DNA of 64,000 nt from Sphingobacterium chuzhouense. Its GTDB lineage: Bacteria; Bacteroidota; Bacteroidia; Sphingobacteriales; Sphingobacteriaceae. Below the pieces are notes generated by a model. That model saw nothing but the letters and a program-made list of their open reading frames with translations, had not been told where the DNA came from and ran no database searches. The number at the start of each line of letters is the position of its first letter. Within the stretch, counting starts at the first letter, position 1. Below are positions 45,272 through 54,174 of the stretch, one piece after another. A program made the position numbers and the translations under genes. The stretch spans positions 868,001 to 932,000 of the forward strand of contig NZ_JACNYL010000003.1 of assembly GCF_014692525.1 (NCBI RefSeq). The letters are read 5' to 3'.

Positions 45272-45784
45272 ATGAGCGCAACATACATGCAAAATCTTAA
45301 CTTTTATAATACGTTACTTAAAAATATGCAACAAACTCAGCCGAATTTGGCTGAACATTTGGATGAAGAGATCAATATCCTCATACACAAACTTAAATTC
45401 ATTCCCGAAGATCAACGCCCTTCGGTTCTTATACTGGAACAGAAAACAGGTTTTCAACCCCTATTTAATGAACAACTTGGGGATAGCATAGCTATTGCAG
45501 GAGGAAAACTGCTTACAGAGAAATACGATAATCCATCCTTATTATTCATTGTTCAAGAAAACGACAAACTCTATACAGATGTACCCGCTCTTCTTTTAGA
45601 CGAAATATTAAGTAGAACGGACGCCGTACAATCAAATAATGTATATATTATTCAAAAAAGAAATTTTGGAATGGAGAGCAGCGATTTTCTACATGATTTA
45701 GAAATATGTGCAGAGATTGTACAACCAAAATATTTTATTTACGGACGAAAAGGAACGGATTGGGTTCAGTTCGATATAGCATAA
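45272..45784 (+). CDS. Conserved-looking hypothetical protein, 170 residues
   Basis: I do not recognise the family. It is a soluble protein with no signal peptide or membrane segment. The first 60 residues are helical (NFYNTLLKNMQQTQPNLAEHLDEEINILIHKL); the rest alternates strands and helices (VLILEQKTGFQP, DSIAIAGGKLL, PSLLFIVQENDKLY, VYIIQKRNF, PKYFIYGRKG), which suggests a Rossmann-like or binding-protein-like fold. It is divergent from ybaB (90 bases) and ends 42 bases before the convergent acidic protein gene. Codon use is like its neighbours, and good codon periodicity makes it a real gene. Confidence 0.7.
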   Translation: MSATYMQNLNFYNTLLKNMQQTQPNLAEHLDEEINILIHKLKFIPEDQRPSVLILEQKTGFQPLFNEQLGDSIAIAGGKLLTEKYDNPSLLFIVQENDKLYTDVPALLLDEILSRTDAVQSNNVYIIQKRNFGMESSDFLHDLEICAEIVQPKYFIYGRKGTDWVQFDIA

Positions 45785-45806
45785 AAAAGGCGATAGGCCC
45801 TTTTTT
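45783..45806. terminator. Shared terminator between convergent genes
   Basis: AAAAAAGG and CCTTTTTT form an A/T-rich stem capped by a short GC-containing loop directly after the stop at 45784 and 20 bases from the stop of the leftward gene at 45826. Such symmetric A/T hairpins work in both directions. Confidence 0.65.
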
Positions 45807-45825
45807 TATGCTATATCGATTTTTT

Positions 45826-46794
45826 CTAAAACATAAATTTTTTTCGCAAAATTGCATATAGTTTCTCTACTGTTTGTGGTTTATCTGCCCAGTTATTTTT
45901 CAATGCGTAATTTGTCTGTAAAAAAGTATCCGCTTCCGCAAAAGTAGCATATCGATTCAAAAGTTCGATTGCTTCACTATATGCTAGTGAGTAACCATTA
46001 AATAAATCTTTAATAAACAACAGTTTGTCGTTCAGACTGATGGAAGACTTCAGATCCACTATTTTATCTTTATCCCCTCCTGTCGGAGCCGAGGATGTCG
46101 AGCTCGATACTGCTGTTGCTGTGATTGCTCCTGTTTTACGTTGCTGTTGAAGAATTTCATTCAATGTCAATGGACGTGTCGGTTTCTCTTCCTCAGTATC
46201 CGGTATACTTTGGCTTTCTTCCAATACAATTTCCTTGGGTTTTTCTATAACTTCGTTAACAACAACCTCCGGTTTCGAGTCTTCAACGGGCTCTTGTTGA
46301 AACTTAATTTCTTCCTGCCTGAAGCTTTCGGGCTCCTCTGCTACTTGATGAGGTTGCTCTCCTTTTTCAATAGGTGTCGATTGTATTTGTGGTGCCAACG
46401 GCTCCTCTTCGTCTGCCGCAATATGCTGCGGATTTTCTTCCAATGGAGGTACCTCCGTCTGTGTTTGTTCGGCAACCCGAGGTTTCTCATCTATTGAACC
46501 AGATTCGCCACTACTTTGTCTCTGGTCGTTCTGAACTGCTTCTACAGCGTCCACTTCTGACTGTTGCTCTTCTATCGATGGGACTTCCTGAATCTCCCCC
46601 TCCCCTCCTGTCGTTGCCGTTAATTTTCGTAGTACCTCGATATGGCTCGTTAAAAATTTAGCCTTTGCTTCCAATAATAACAAGACTTCATCTGATTCTA
46701 CTATATTTTTATCTGATAATATTGTATAATCATCGTTAATCTCCACCAACAGTTCCCCTACTTTTGAAAATATAGATTCCTTTGTATATGCCAT
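45826..46794 (-). CDS. Acidic low-complexity hypothetical protein
   Basis: 322 residues from the ATG at 46794, which has AGGTG upstream; a longer frame to 46824 would add ten residues. The N-terminal 70 residues are helical ([35 protein letters not shown]). Residues about 75-225 are a disordered, Glu/Gln/Pro-rich linker. The C-terminal 90 residues form a second folded part with [32 protein letters not shown] and [20 protein letters not shown]. Two helical caps with a long acidic linker suggest a scaffold or adaptor, but no family was recognised. It is divergent from tdk; TAAATTTG at 46833-46826 on the minus strand is an exact -7 element. Confidence 0.75.
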   Translation of the reverse strand: MAYTKESIFSKVGELLVEINDDYTILSDKNIVESDEVLLLLEAKAKFLTSHIEVLRKLTATTGGEGEIQEVPSIEEQQSEVDAVEAVQNDQRQSSGESGSIDEKPRVAEQTQTEVPPLEENPQHIAADEEEPLAPQIQSTPIEKGEQPHQVAEEPESFRQEEIKFQQEPVEDSKPEVVVNEVIEKPKEIVLEESQSIPDTEEEKPTRPLTLNEILQQQRKTGAITATAVSSSTSSAPTGGDKDKIVDLKSSISLNDKLLFIKDLFNGYSLAYSEAIELLNRYATFAEADTFLQTNYALKNNWADKPQTVEKLYAILRKKFMF

Positions 46795-46825
46795 TTTTAC
46801 ACCTCGTTTTTTGATATAGAACACT

Positions 46826-46833
46826 CAAATTTA
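46826..46833 (-). promoter_or_regulatory. -7 promoter element of the acidic protein gene
   Basis: The minus strand reads TAAATTTG, matching TAnnTTTG, about 32 bases upstream of the ATG at 46794. Confidence 0.4.
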
Positions 46834-46888
46834 AGATATAATTTCGATATTAGCACAGATTATAGGGAAGAATAATTTAAAGAATCCC

Positions 46889-47479
46889 ATGCTATTTTCC
46901 GAACATAGTTTTATCCTAAAGAATAAACAAGCAGGCAGCATAGAAGTCATCTGTGGCTCTATGTTTTCCGGTAAAACGGAAGAGCTGATCCGACGGATGA
47001 AAAGAGCACAATTTGCTAAGCTGCCCATAGAGATATTTAAGCCGGCCATGGACATTCGTTACGCCGATCATGCCATTGTATCGCACGATAGTAACAGCAT
47101 TCCGTCAATACCGATCGCACATTCCTCGGCCATTTTACTATTGAGCAATGAAACAAAGGTTGTTGGTATTGATGAGGCTCAATTTTTTGATGATGAACTT
47201 CCGCACGTTTGTGTGCAGCTGGCCAATAGAGGTATCCGCGTCATTGTAGCGGGATTAGACATGGATTATAAGGGACTTCCTTTCGGCCCTGTTCCGGCCC
47301 TCATGGCAATGGCTGAACATGTTACGAAGGTATACGCTGTCTGTGTGCAGTGTGGTGCACCCGCGACCTATTCCTACCGGATAACAACAAGTGAAGATCG
47401 TATACTTCTAGGGGAGAAAAACAACTATGAGCCACGTTGCCGTACATGCTATTTTGGATTACGGGACGAAAACCTATAA
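46889..47479 (+). CDS. tdk: Thymidine kinase
   Basis: 196 residues, type II cytosolic thymidine kinase. The P-loop [15 protein letters not shown] (about 29-43), the Walker B-like [12 protein letters not shown] (about 91-102) with the catalytic Glu, and a zinc ribbon with CVQCG and CRTCY (C-terminal) are all present. It phosphorylates thymidine for salvage. Its end overlaps the end of the convergent glutathione peroxidase gene by 6 bases. Confidence 0.97.
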   Translation: MLFSEHSFILKNKQAGSIEVICGSMFSGKTEELIRRMKRAQFAKLPIEIFKPAMDIRYADHAIVSHDSNSIPSIPIAHSSAILLLSNETKVVGIDEAQFFDDELPHVCVQLANRGIRVIVAGLDMDYKGLPFGPVPALMAMAEHVTKVYAVCVQCGAPATYSYRITTSEDRILLGEKNNYEPRCRTCYFGLRDENL

Positions 47480-47989
47480 ATTACTAGTAATCGCTTTGTC
47501 CAATGGGTTCGTACGAGAGCGATAGCGATGTGTTAACTTCCCATCTTTATTGATCAAAAACTTCTCAAAATTCCATTTAATATCTCCTGTAAAATCAGGA
47601 TTTTCCTGTGTAGTCAAAAACTTAAACAAGGGATTGATATCCTTCCCTTTCACATTAATTTTTTCAGACAATAAAAAAGTGACCCCGTAATTTTTTTCAC
47701 AGAAATCTTGGATTTCCGCATTACTATCAAGTTCCTGCCCGCCGAAGTTATCAGATGGGAAACCGATAATCACCAAATTGTGACCATACTGCTCATGCAT
47801 AGCCTGTAAATCTTTATATTGCTTGGTGAAGCCACATTTTGAAGCCGTATTGACAATTAATATATTTTTGCCCCTAAATTCCGACATCTTCACTTCTCTG
47901 CCATCGATGGATGTGAAACTGAAATCATAAATCGACGCCGTCGGGGACATCATCGAAGCCCATAATATTATACTCGCTATTATTTTCAT
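47474..47989 (-). CDS. Glutathione peroxidase-family thiol peroxidase, secreted
   Basis: 171 residues with a signal peptide ([19 protein letters not shown]). The peroxidatic Cys is in [12 protein letters not shown] at about 52, in place of selenocysteine. The Gln of FGGQE and the Trp-Asn of IKWNFEKFL complete the catalytic tetrad. The resolving Cys usually found in FPCNQFGGQE is replaced: the sequence is [11 protein letters not shown]. The enzyme therefore cannot form the normal internal disulfide and would need an external thiol. The predicted site is the periplasm, where it would reduce hydroperoxides. Confidence 0.92.
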   Translation of the reverse strand: MKIIASIILWASMMSPTASIYDFSFTSIDGREVKMSEFRGKNILIVNTASKCGFTKQYKDLQAMHEQYGHNLVIIGFPSDNFGGQELDSNAEIQDFCEKNYGVTFLLSEKINVKGKDINPLFKFLTTQENPDFTGDIKWNFEKFLINKDGKLTHRYRSRTNPLDKAITSNL

Positions 47990-48014
47990 CTGTATCTAAT
48001 TTATTCTCCCTTCT

Positions 48015-48878
48015 TCACTTAATGATCAGTTTTGTTTCTCTTTCAACAACAAAATGGAATAATTGTTCTATCGGATTACTTAAAATCGATCCTACACGAA
48101 CACCCAATACCTCGCATACTTCACGTAACTGTAAATCAAAATGGTAGGCAATACCGCCTACAAAGTTAACTTTATACTCCCAAAAGTCTGGATATGTAAT
48201 AACATGCGTACGGATAAATTCATCAAATCCATTTTTTAACAACGCGTCGATATAGGGATGCAATCTATTTTCGGCCATGAATTCTACAAAGGATGCCAGA
48301 TAGGCATTGGGACGGTCTTTTTGATATACATTTTTTATGACGATATCTTTATTGACACGATATTTCTCTGCGAATTTTTTAGTTAGGTCTTTCGGCATCT
48401 TCTCGTAAAGGAAATCTACGATAAGCCGCTTCCCTAACCAAGCGCCCGATCCCTCATCGCCTAGCACATATCCCACTCCATGTACACTTGGATGCAATTC
48501 TTCACCATCGTAATAGCCTATATCTGACCCTGTACCTATCGTACAAACATACCCTTTATTGTGTCCGCAGGTAGCATAGGCACATCCTAACATATCACTT
48601 TCAACAGAAATAAATGCGGTTGGAAAAATTTCCGTCAGTGCATTGGAAACGATCTCCCGTCTATCGGGTGTGACACATCCGGCTCCAAAAAAATAAACTT
48701 CATGAATTTCGCTCGCATAGGGCAATATTTCAGGAACTTCCTGCATTACCCGGGCAATTTCTTTCTCATTTACAAAAAATGGATTCAATCCTTTTGTACG
48801 AAAAGATAAAGGTGCACTGTCTGGCAAATTAAGCATCCAATCAGAACTGGAAGAACCACTATCTGCAACTAAAATCAT
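48015..48878 (-). CDS. BadF/BadG-type sugar kinase (N-acetylglucosamine kinase-like), paralogue 2
   Basis: 287 residues. It has the same ASKHA landmarks as the protein at 43211: MILVADSGSSSSDWML (about 1-16), FRTKGLNPFFVNE (about 25), IGTGSDIGYYDG (about 116) and LGDEGSGAWLGKRL (about 140). The two proteins are clearly homologous along their length but differ in the first loop (SSSSDW against STKTNW), so they may have different substrates. It is divergent from the M61 peptidase gene, and TATCTTTG at 48916-48909 is its probable -7 element. Likely amino-sugar or muropeptide-derived sugar kinase. Confidence 0.85.
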   Translation of the reverse strand: MILVADSGSSSSDWMLNLPDSAPLSFRTKGLNPFFVNEKEIARVMQEVPEILPYASEIHEVYFFGAGCVTPDRREIVSNALTEIFPTAFISVESDMLGCAYATCGHNKGYVCTIGTGSDIGYYDGEELHPSVHGVGYVLGDEGSGAWLGKRLIVDFLYEKMPKDLTKKFAEKYRVNKDIVIKNVYQKDRPNAYLASFVEFMAENRLHPYIDALLKNGFDEFIRTHVITYPDFWEYKVNFVGGIAYHFDLQLREVCEVLGVRVGSILSNPIEQLFHFVVERETKLIIK

Positions 48879-48908
48879 ATATGCTGTTTAAATTTATATT
48901 GTGCATCC

Positions 48909-48916
48909 CAAAGATA
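48909..48916 (-). promoter_or_regulatory. -7 promoter element of the BadF-type kinase gene (paralogue 2)
   Basis: The minus strand reads TATCTTTG, an exact TAnnTTTG, about 30 bases upstream of the ATG at 48878. Confidence 0.45.
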
Positions 48917-48940
48917 ACAATTTTTCGTGTATAAAATACT

Positions 48941-48972
48941 TTTGAAGCTTTGCTTCAATCTGTGTAGCTTTG
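48941..48972 (+). promoter_or_regulatory. Promoter of the M61 peptidase gene
   Basis: TTTG (48941-48944) and TAGCTTTG (48965-48972) are separated by 20 bases, matching the Bacteroidota promoter pattern. Transcription would begin near 48979 and give a leader of only about 12 bases. A second TAnnTTTG (TACTTTTG) overlaps at 48937-48944. Confidence 0.55.
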
Positions 48973-48990
48973 CGATAAAATCAGCAGATC

Positions 48991-50730
48991 ATGTCAAATC
49001 CTCGCATACATTTTACCATCTCGTTTACGGAACCTCAAACGCACTATGTAGAAATTGAAATGGATATTAGTGATTTCACCGGGACGACACTGGACTTTGG
49101 TATGCCTGTATGGACACCAGGCTCCTACCTGATCCGCGAATACGAACGTCATGTGGAACTTGTTGAAGCTTTTGCAACTGCAGACCGTATCCATTGCATG
49201 AAGATTTCTAAAAATACATGGCGTGTACAAAGTCCATCTAACCATATTAAAATACGATATCGGGTATATGGTTTCGAAATATCCGTGAGAACAAATATGA
49301 TCAATGTAGACCGCGCATTTCTTAGCCCAGCGGCTACCTTCATGTATATAAAAAATCATATCGATCTTCCCTGCACTTTAGCGATTATACTTCCAGAGAA
49401 ATGGCACCACATTTCAACAGGCTTACCAAAAACGGCTACCCATGAACACATCTTTTACGCGGAAAACTTTGATACGCTGTATGATTCTCCTATCGAAATT
49501 GGAAATCAAGATATATGGCATTTCGAAGCAGCAGGTGTGCCACATGAGTTTGCCATGGTGGGGGGTGGAAATTACGACAAACAACAATTGACATCTGATA
49601 TAACAAAGATAGTAGAAGAAGAGACGGCAATATGGGGAGAAAATCCAAATACAAATTATGTTTTTATTACCCATAACTATCAAACGGGTGGTGGTGGATT
49701 AGAACACCTCAACTCTACGGTGTTGGGGGCTAGCCGAAATGCATATCAAGTGCCTAACGCTTATAAAAACTTCCTATGCCTCGTAGCTCACGAGTATTTT
49801 CATCTTTGGAATGTAAAACGGCTTCGTCCAAAAGAATTAGGACCGTTCAATTACGATGAAGAGAACTATACTACAGGCCTTTGGATAATGGAGGGATTCA
49901 CCTCATACTACGACAATCTCATCATCCGACGATGCGGCTTCTTCTCCGTACAGGAATACCTTGATATGCTAGTTAATGATTTCAACCAAGTATATAATCG
50001 TCCGGGTTACCGTGTCCAATCTGCTGCTTTAGCCAGTTTTGATGCATGGATAAAACATTATAGACCCGATGAAAACTCCGCAAATACAAGTATATCCTAC
50101 TATAACAAGGGCGCGATGCTAGCCGTTGCACTAGATCTTTATATTCTGGCAGAAACACAGGGTACAAAACGACTGGATGACGTGCTTCGAGCTGCTTATC
50201 ACTCGTTTTATAAAAAGGAAAACAGAGGCTTCGAAGAGAAAGAGTTTCAAGCGTTGGCAGAGACGGTAACAGGTGTAGATCTCTCGGCGATTTTCAAAGC
50301 AGCACATAGTACGGAGGAACTTGACTATAATATGTATTTCAACCGTGTTGGATATGAATTGATTGATTTAAATCGTGACAGGCAAGAACTGTCTTTAGGA
50401 ATCAAAATAGCAAACCAAGACGGACGAATAGTCATTAAAAATGTAGAGCGTGGTTCAGCTGCTTGGGATGCTGGGTTAAATGTTGACGATGAACTGATTG
50501 CCATCAATGGAAACAGGCTAGACATTGCTGGCAAAGAATTGGAGCTTATCCTGCAAAATGGTCAAATAGATGAAATTATTGACGTATTGATTTCCAGAGA
50601 CGGATTAATACGTACCATACATACTCCACTTCGCCGTTCGACCAGACAGCAATGGAGTATTCGAGAAAAGCCAGATGCAACACCTACTGAAAAGAACATA
50701 GGCGAGATCTGGCTCTCGGTATCCTATTAA
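48991..50730 (+). CDS. M61 family glycyl aminopeptidase-like protein with PDZ domain
   Basis: 579 residues. An N-terminal beta-sandwich (about 1-170) is followed by the catalytic domain with the zinc motif AHEYFHLWNVKRLRP (HEYFH at about 267-271) and the third ligand Glu in IMEGFTSYYDN (about 301). A C-terminal PDZ domain (about 450-550; VERGSAAWDAGLNVDDELIAINGNRL) completes the M61 layout. Prototype enzymes cleave N-terminal Gly or Ala from peptides. No signal peptide is seen, so it is probably cytoplasmic. The end overlaps the convergent outer-membrane protein gene by 4 bases. Confidence 0.95.
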   Translation: MSNPRIHFTISFTEPQTHYVEIEMDISDFTGTTLDFGMPVWTPGSYLIREYERHVELVEAFATADRIHCMKISKNTWRVQSPSNHIKIRYRVYGFEISVRTNMINVDRAFLSPAATFMYIKNHIDLPCTLAIILPEKWHHISTGLPKTATHEHIFYAENFDTLYDSPIEIGNQDIWHFEAAGVPHEFAMVGGGNYDKQQLTSDITKIVEEETAIWGENPNTNYVFITHNYQTGGGGLEHLNSTVLGASRNAYQVPNAYKNFLCLVAHEYFHLWNVKRLRPKELGPFNYDEENYTTGLWIMEGFTSYYDNLIIRRCGFFSVQEYLDMLVNDFNQVYNRPGYRVQSAALASFDAWIKHYRPDENSANTSISYYNKGAMLAVALDLYILAETQGTKRLDDVLRAAYHSFYKKENRGFEEKEFQALAETVTGVDLSAIFKAAHSTEELDYNMYFNRVGYELIDLNRDRQELSLGIKIANQDGRIVIKNVERGSAAWDAGLNVDDELIAINGNRLDIAGKELELILQNGQIDEIIDVLISRDGLIRTIHTPLRRSTRQQWSIREKPDATPTEKNIGEIWLSVSY

Positions 50731-51254
50731 AATTTATATCGAATAGTCAGGCCAAAAGGATCTATCAACTTGATCGAACTCTCCTGCAAAAAGTCGAAAT
50801 AAGGTTTAACGTCCAGCGAAACGGAAAGTGGTGTCGTCGGAATATTGTATTCTATTCCCACTATACCATCTATACTCAACGCTAGCTCCGATTTTGGATC
50901 GGTACGTCTCGTTGTGACGGAGCCATCCGGATTTGTTGTCTGAATGACCTCAGATTTGTAACGAAAACTCCCTACGCTACCGCCAAATCCATAGAACCAA
51001 GTAAAGTTTTCTGCCAAAGGTCTATGATATTGATAAAGTCCAACCAGTCGGAACCGTCTTGATTTAGAATTGCTCTGTATACTAAGGATTCCCTCCACAG
51101 CTCGATCATCTGCTAACGTATAGCGGTAACTAAAACCCGTGGCACTTCCAAAGCGTCCACCCACAGCATGTTGGCTATCCAATTGTGCCCATGATGTATC
51201 AAATGAAAATAAAATAATTCCTAATGTCAATAACAGCCAATTTGCTTTCTTCAT
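50727..51254 (-). CDS. Small outer-membrane beta-barrel protein
   Basis: 175 residues from the ATG at 51254; a longer frame begins at 51284 but would overlap the promoter at 51282. A signal peptide (KKANWLLLTLGIILFSF, ending at about SWAQ) precedes alternating strands such as AVGGRFGSATGFSYRYTL, FRLVGLYQYHRPL, FTWFYGFGGSVGSFRY and a C-terminal GLTIRYKF with the terminal Phe typical of outer-membrane barrels. An eight-stranded OmpA/OmpW-size barrel is likely. Ligand and role are unknown. Confidence 0.8.
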   Translation of the reverse strand: MKKANWLLLTLGIILFSFDTSWAQLDSQHAVGGRFGSATGFSYRYTLADDRAVEGILSIQSNSKSRRFRLVGLYQYHRPLAENFTWFYGFGGSVGSFRYKSEVIQTTNPDGSVTTRRTDPKSELALSIDGIVGIEYNIPTTPLSVSLDVKPYFDFLQESSIKLIDPFGLTIRYKF

Positions 51255-51281
51255 GAATACTGTACTAAGTTTTACGTTCAC

Positions 51282-51311
51282 CAAAAGTAATATTTTATTT
51301 AAACGTTCAAA
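51282..51311 (-). promoter_or_regulatory. Consensus promoter of the small barrel-protein gene
   Basis: On the minus strand TTTG (51311-51308) precedes TACTTTTG (51289-51282) by 18 bases, an excellent match to the Bacteroidota promoter. It would start transcription about 20 bases before the ATG at 51254 and supports that start. Confidence 0.65.
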
Positions 51312-51428
51312 AGTTAAATTCTGTTATCATTTGTCTGATATTTTTGGTATGATATTCGCACTTTTCTCGTAAAAACATTATCTTAGTATAGGAATACAAG
51401 ATTGTAAACCTCATAATAGGAGCGATAT

Positions 51429-53189
51429 ATGAGTCAGCTAAATAGATTGTTTGATATTCTAGACGGATGTGTATCCGTGAACGCCAACACCTGTATGGTT
51501 GCAGGGAAAAAGGATGGAGAATGGCAACTTTACTCCAGCGAGCGCTTTATAGCGCTTACCAACAATCTCAGCAAAGCTCTTCTTTCCAAGGGGTTGAAAA
51601 AAGGAGATAAAGTCGCCCTAATGTCGGGAAACCGTCCTGAATGGAATATTGTAGACTTCGCCTGTAACCAGCTTGGAATTGCTATTGTTCCGTTGTATCC
51701 CACACTATCGGCGCAAGATCTTTCTTTTATCCTCAATAATGCAGAAGTGAAATTGCTTTTTGCAAGTAATGCGGAGCTCGCTCTAAAAGCGGGACAGGCT
51801 ATACAAGAACAGCAATTGTCCATAGAGATATATACTTTCGATGACGTACTGGGCAAACCATGCTACCAAGACCTCATCGATCTAGGTGCATCAAAAGATA
51901 CCGATCTGCAACCTTATAAGGATGCTGTGCAAAGTGATGATTTGCTCACACTCATCTATACTTCCGGCACAACTGGAAAACCGAAAGGTGTACTCTTGAC
52001 GCATAAAAACATTCTCAGCAACGTGGAAGCCTGCCAATATCTTGTTCCGAAAGATACGACCAAAGCACTAAGTTTTTTGCCCTTATGCCACATTTTTGAG
52101 CGGATGGTGGTATATCTTTATCTTTCCAAAGGCATCCAAGTTTATTATGCGGAAAACTTGGATAATATTGTAGCCGATATCAACGATGTAAAACCGCAGA
52201 TTTTTACGACTGTGCCTCGCGTTCTAGAAAAAGTATACGACAAGATAATTGAAAAGGGAAAGGCATTAACGGGTATTAAAAAAGCCTTATTTTTCTGGGC
52301 TGTAGAACTTGGACACCAGTTTCAAGAACCGCCAAAAAACGGCTTTTTCTATCGGTTTAAACTGAGTATTGCACGCAAACTTATTTTTGCTAAATGGAAA
52401 GAGGCACTCGGCGGGAACATCAAATTGATTATATCGGGCGGTGCCGCTCTTCAAGAACGATTGGGTCGCATTTTTTGGGCAGCAGACATCAAAGTATTGG
52501 AAGGCTATGGTCTAACGGAAACATCCCCTGTTATAGCGGTCAACTCACATGCGGGAACCGACGTTAAATTTGGCACCGTCGGACGGGTATTGAAGAATCT
52601 AGATGTGAAAATTGCAGACGACGGAGAGATCCTTGTTAAAGGTCCAAGCATAAGTCCGGGCTATTATAAAAATGAAGAGGCCACTCGTGAAGTAATTGAC
52701 GAAAAAGGTTATTTGCATACTGGCGATATTGGCGAGATTACCTCAGATGGATTCCTTAAAATTACTGATCGGAAAAAAGAAATGTTTAAGACCGCTGGCG
52801 GTAAGTATGTGGCACCGCAAGCAGTGGAAAACAAACTGATGGAATCTACACTGATTGCGCAAGTGATGGTTATTGGCGAAAATCAGCGTTTTCCTGCAGC
52901 ACTAATTGTACCTGCTTTCGAAGAATTGGAAAAATGGTGCAAACATAAAGGTATATCTTTTGTTTCGAAGGAAGAGATCGTTAAGGATGCACAGGTCATC
53001 GAAAAATACCAGCGGGAGATTGATCGCTTAAATACTGGCTTTGGGCAGTGGGAAAAAGTAAAAAAATTTGAGCTTCTTCCCAAAGAATGGACGATCGACA
53101 ACGGTGAACTGACTCCCAAGCTGAGTCTGAAAAGAAAAATCATTCTAAAAAATACGGAAGATATAATCAACCGGTTATACGAACATTAA
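51429..53189 (+). CDS. fadD: Long-chain acyl-CoA synthetase
   Basis: 586 residues. The adenylation motif TLIYTSGTTGKPKGVLLTH (about 176-194), GYGLTETSPV (about 358), the TGDIGEITSDGFLKITDRKK hinge (about 437) and the C-terminal Lys in LTPKLSLKRK are those of the long-chain (FAA1-like) group. It activates fatty acids to acyl-CoA with ATP. GAGCGATAT precedes the ATG. The yihY-like gene follows after 16 bases and is probably in the same transcript. This is the housekeeping counterpart of the divergent ligase at 9265. Confidence 0.93.
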   Translation: MSQLNRLFDILDGCVSVNANTCMVAGKKDGEWQLYSSERFIALTNNLSKALLSKGLKKGDKVALMSGNRPEWNIVDFACNQLGIAIVPLYPTLSAQDLSFILNNAEVKLLFASNAELALKAGQAIQEQQLSIEIYTFDDVLGKPCYQDLIDLGASKDTDLQPYKDAVQSDDLLTLIYTSGTTGKPKGVLLTHKNILSNVEACQYLVPKDTTKALSFLPLCHIFERMVVYLYLSKGIQVYYAENLDNIVADINDVKPQIFTTVPRVLEKVYDKIIEKGKALTGIKKALFFWAVELGHQFQEPPKNGFFYRFKLSIARKLIFAKWKEALGGNIKLIISGGAALQERLGRIFWAADIKVLEGYGLTETSPVIAVNSHAGTDVKFGTVGRVLKNLDVKIADDGEILVKGPSISPGYYKNEEATREVIDEKGYLHTGDIGEITSDGFLKITDRKKEMFKTAGGKYVAPQAVENKLMESTLIAQVMVIGENQRFPAALIVPAFEELEKWCKHKGISFVSKEEIVKDAQVIEKYQREIDRLNTGFGQWEKVKKFELLPKEWTIDNGELTPKLSLKRKIILKNTEDIINRLYEH

Positions 53190-53205
53190 AAACAAAATTA
53201 TACGC

Positions 53206-54147
53206 ATGGAGAAAGAAACGCTTTGGCAAAAACTAAAAGGGTTTGGACTGCTTCTATTCGACGCAGTCAATGGTTTCCTCAACGATAAATGTTTTAAAAA
53301 AAGTGCTTCGTTAGCTTATTATACGGTGTTTTCTATCGGCCCTTTGATATTAATTTTAATTTGGGCTTTGGGTTTCTTTTATGGTAGCCAGATGGAAGGT
53401 CCAAACGGTGCTCGAGATGAAATTATGACCGAACTCAATCAGCTTTTCGGCCCTGATATCGCCAACATGCTCGACTCAGCCATTCAAAAAATATCTTTGG
53501 AGAGTAAAAACAGTATCGGTCTCTATATCGGTATCGGTACGCTTATTTTTTCGTCTACCACAATCTTTGTCGATATCCAAAACTCCATCAATGAAATCTG
53601 GCAAATCAAAGTAAAACCAAAAAAAGGGTGGCTTAAAATCATTATGGATCGCCTTCTTTCTTTCTCTATGATTTTAGGTTTGGGATTTCTTCTCATGGCA
53701 TCTCTTATCCTTAGTAGCGTAATTGGACTTTTAATGGGGAAAGTGGGTGATTTTTTAGGTGAATATATCCCCAACATCAATTTGCAAATGATTAACCTAA
53801 TTAACACAGGGGTATCGTTTTTTATTATCGCAACCTTATTTGCTTGTGTTTTTGCTTTTCTTCCTGATGCTAGAACGCGCTTCCGTGATGTACTATGGGG
53901 TGCAATCTTCACCGCCCTACTTTTTTTATTAGGGAAATCTCTTATTTCATGGTATTTGTCGTCCAATGTTACCGCAAGCTCGTTTGGGGCAGCTGGTTCA
54001 ATTATAATTTTGCTCAGTTTTGTATATTACTCCGCGGCCATTTTATATTTCGGTGCTGAGTTTACCAAACATTACGCAATTAAATACGGACGGGGTGTGC
54101 GACCTAATTCATATGCGGTTCGGGTAGAAGTAAAAGAAGTGGAGTAA
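53206..54147 (+). CDS. YihY/BrkB-family inner-membrane protein
   Basis: 313 residues with six membrane helices. The N-terminal LLLFDAVNGFLNDKCFKKSASLAYYTVFSIGPLI (a split version of the family's SAAxxAYYxxFSLxPLL) and the C-terminal GAAGSIIILLSFVYYSAAILYFGAEFTKHYA are YihY/BrkB hallmarks. The family was once called RNase BN, which is not supported. Function is unknown; it may relate to envelope lipids, consistent with being 16 bases behind a fatty acid CoA ligase. Confidence 0.92.
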   Translation: MEKETLWQKLKGFGLLLFDAVNGFLNDKCFKKSASLAYYTVFSIGPLILILIWALGFFYGSQMEGPNGARDEIMTELNQLFGPDIANMLDSAIQKISLESKNSIGLYIGIGTLIFSSTTIFVDIQNSINEIWQIKVKPKKGWLKIIMDRLLSFSMILGLGFLLMASLILSSVIGLLMGKVGDFLGEYIPNINLQMINLINTGVSFFIIATLFACVFAFLPDARTRFRDVLWGAIFTALLFLLGKSLISWYLSSNVTASSFGAAGSIIILLSFVYYSAAILYFGAEFTKHYAIKYGRGVRPNSYAVRVEVKEVE

Positions 54148-54174
54148 GCGAAAAAACCGAAGCACATAAAGAAA

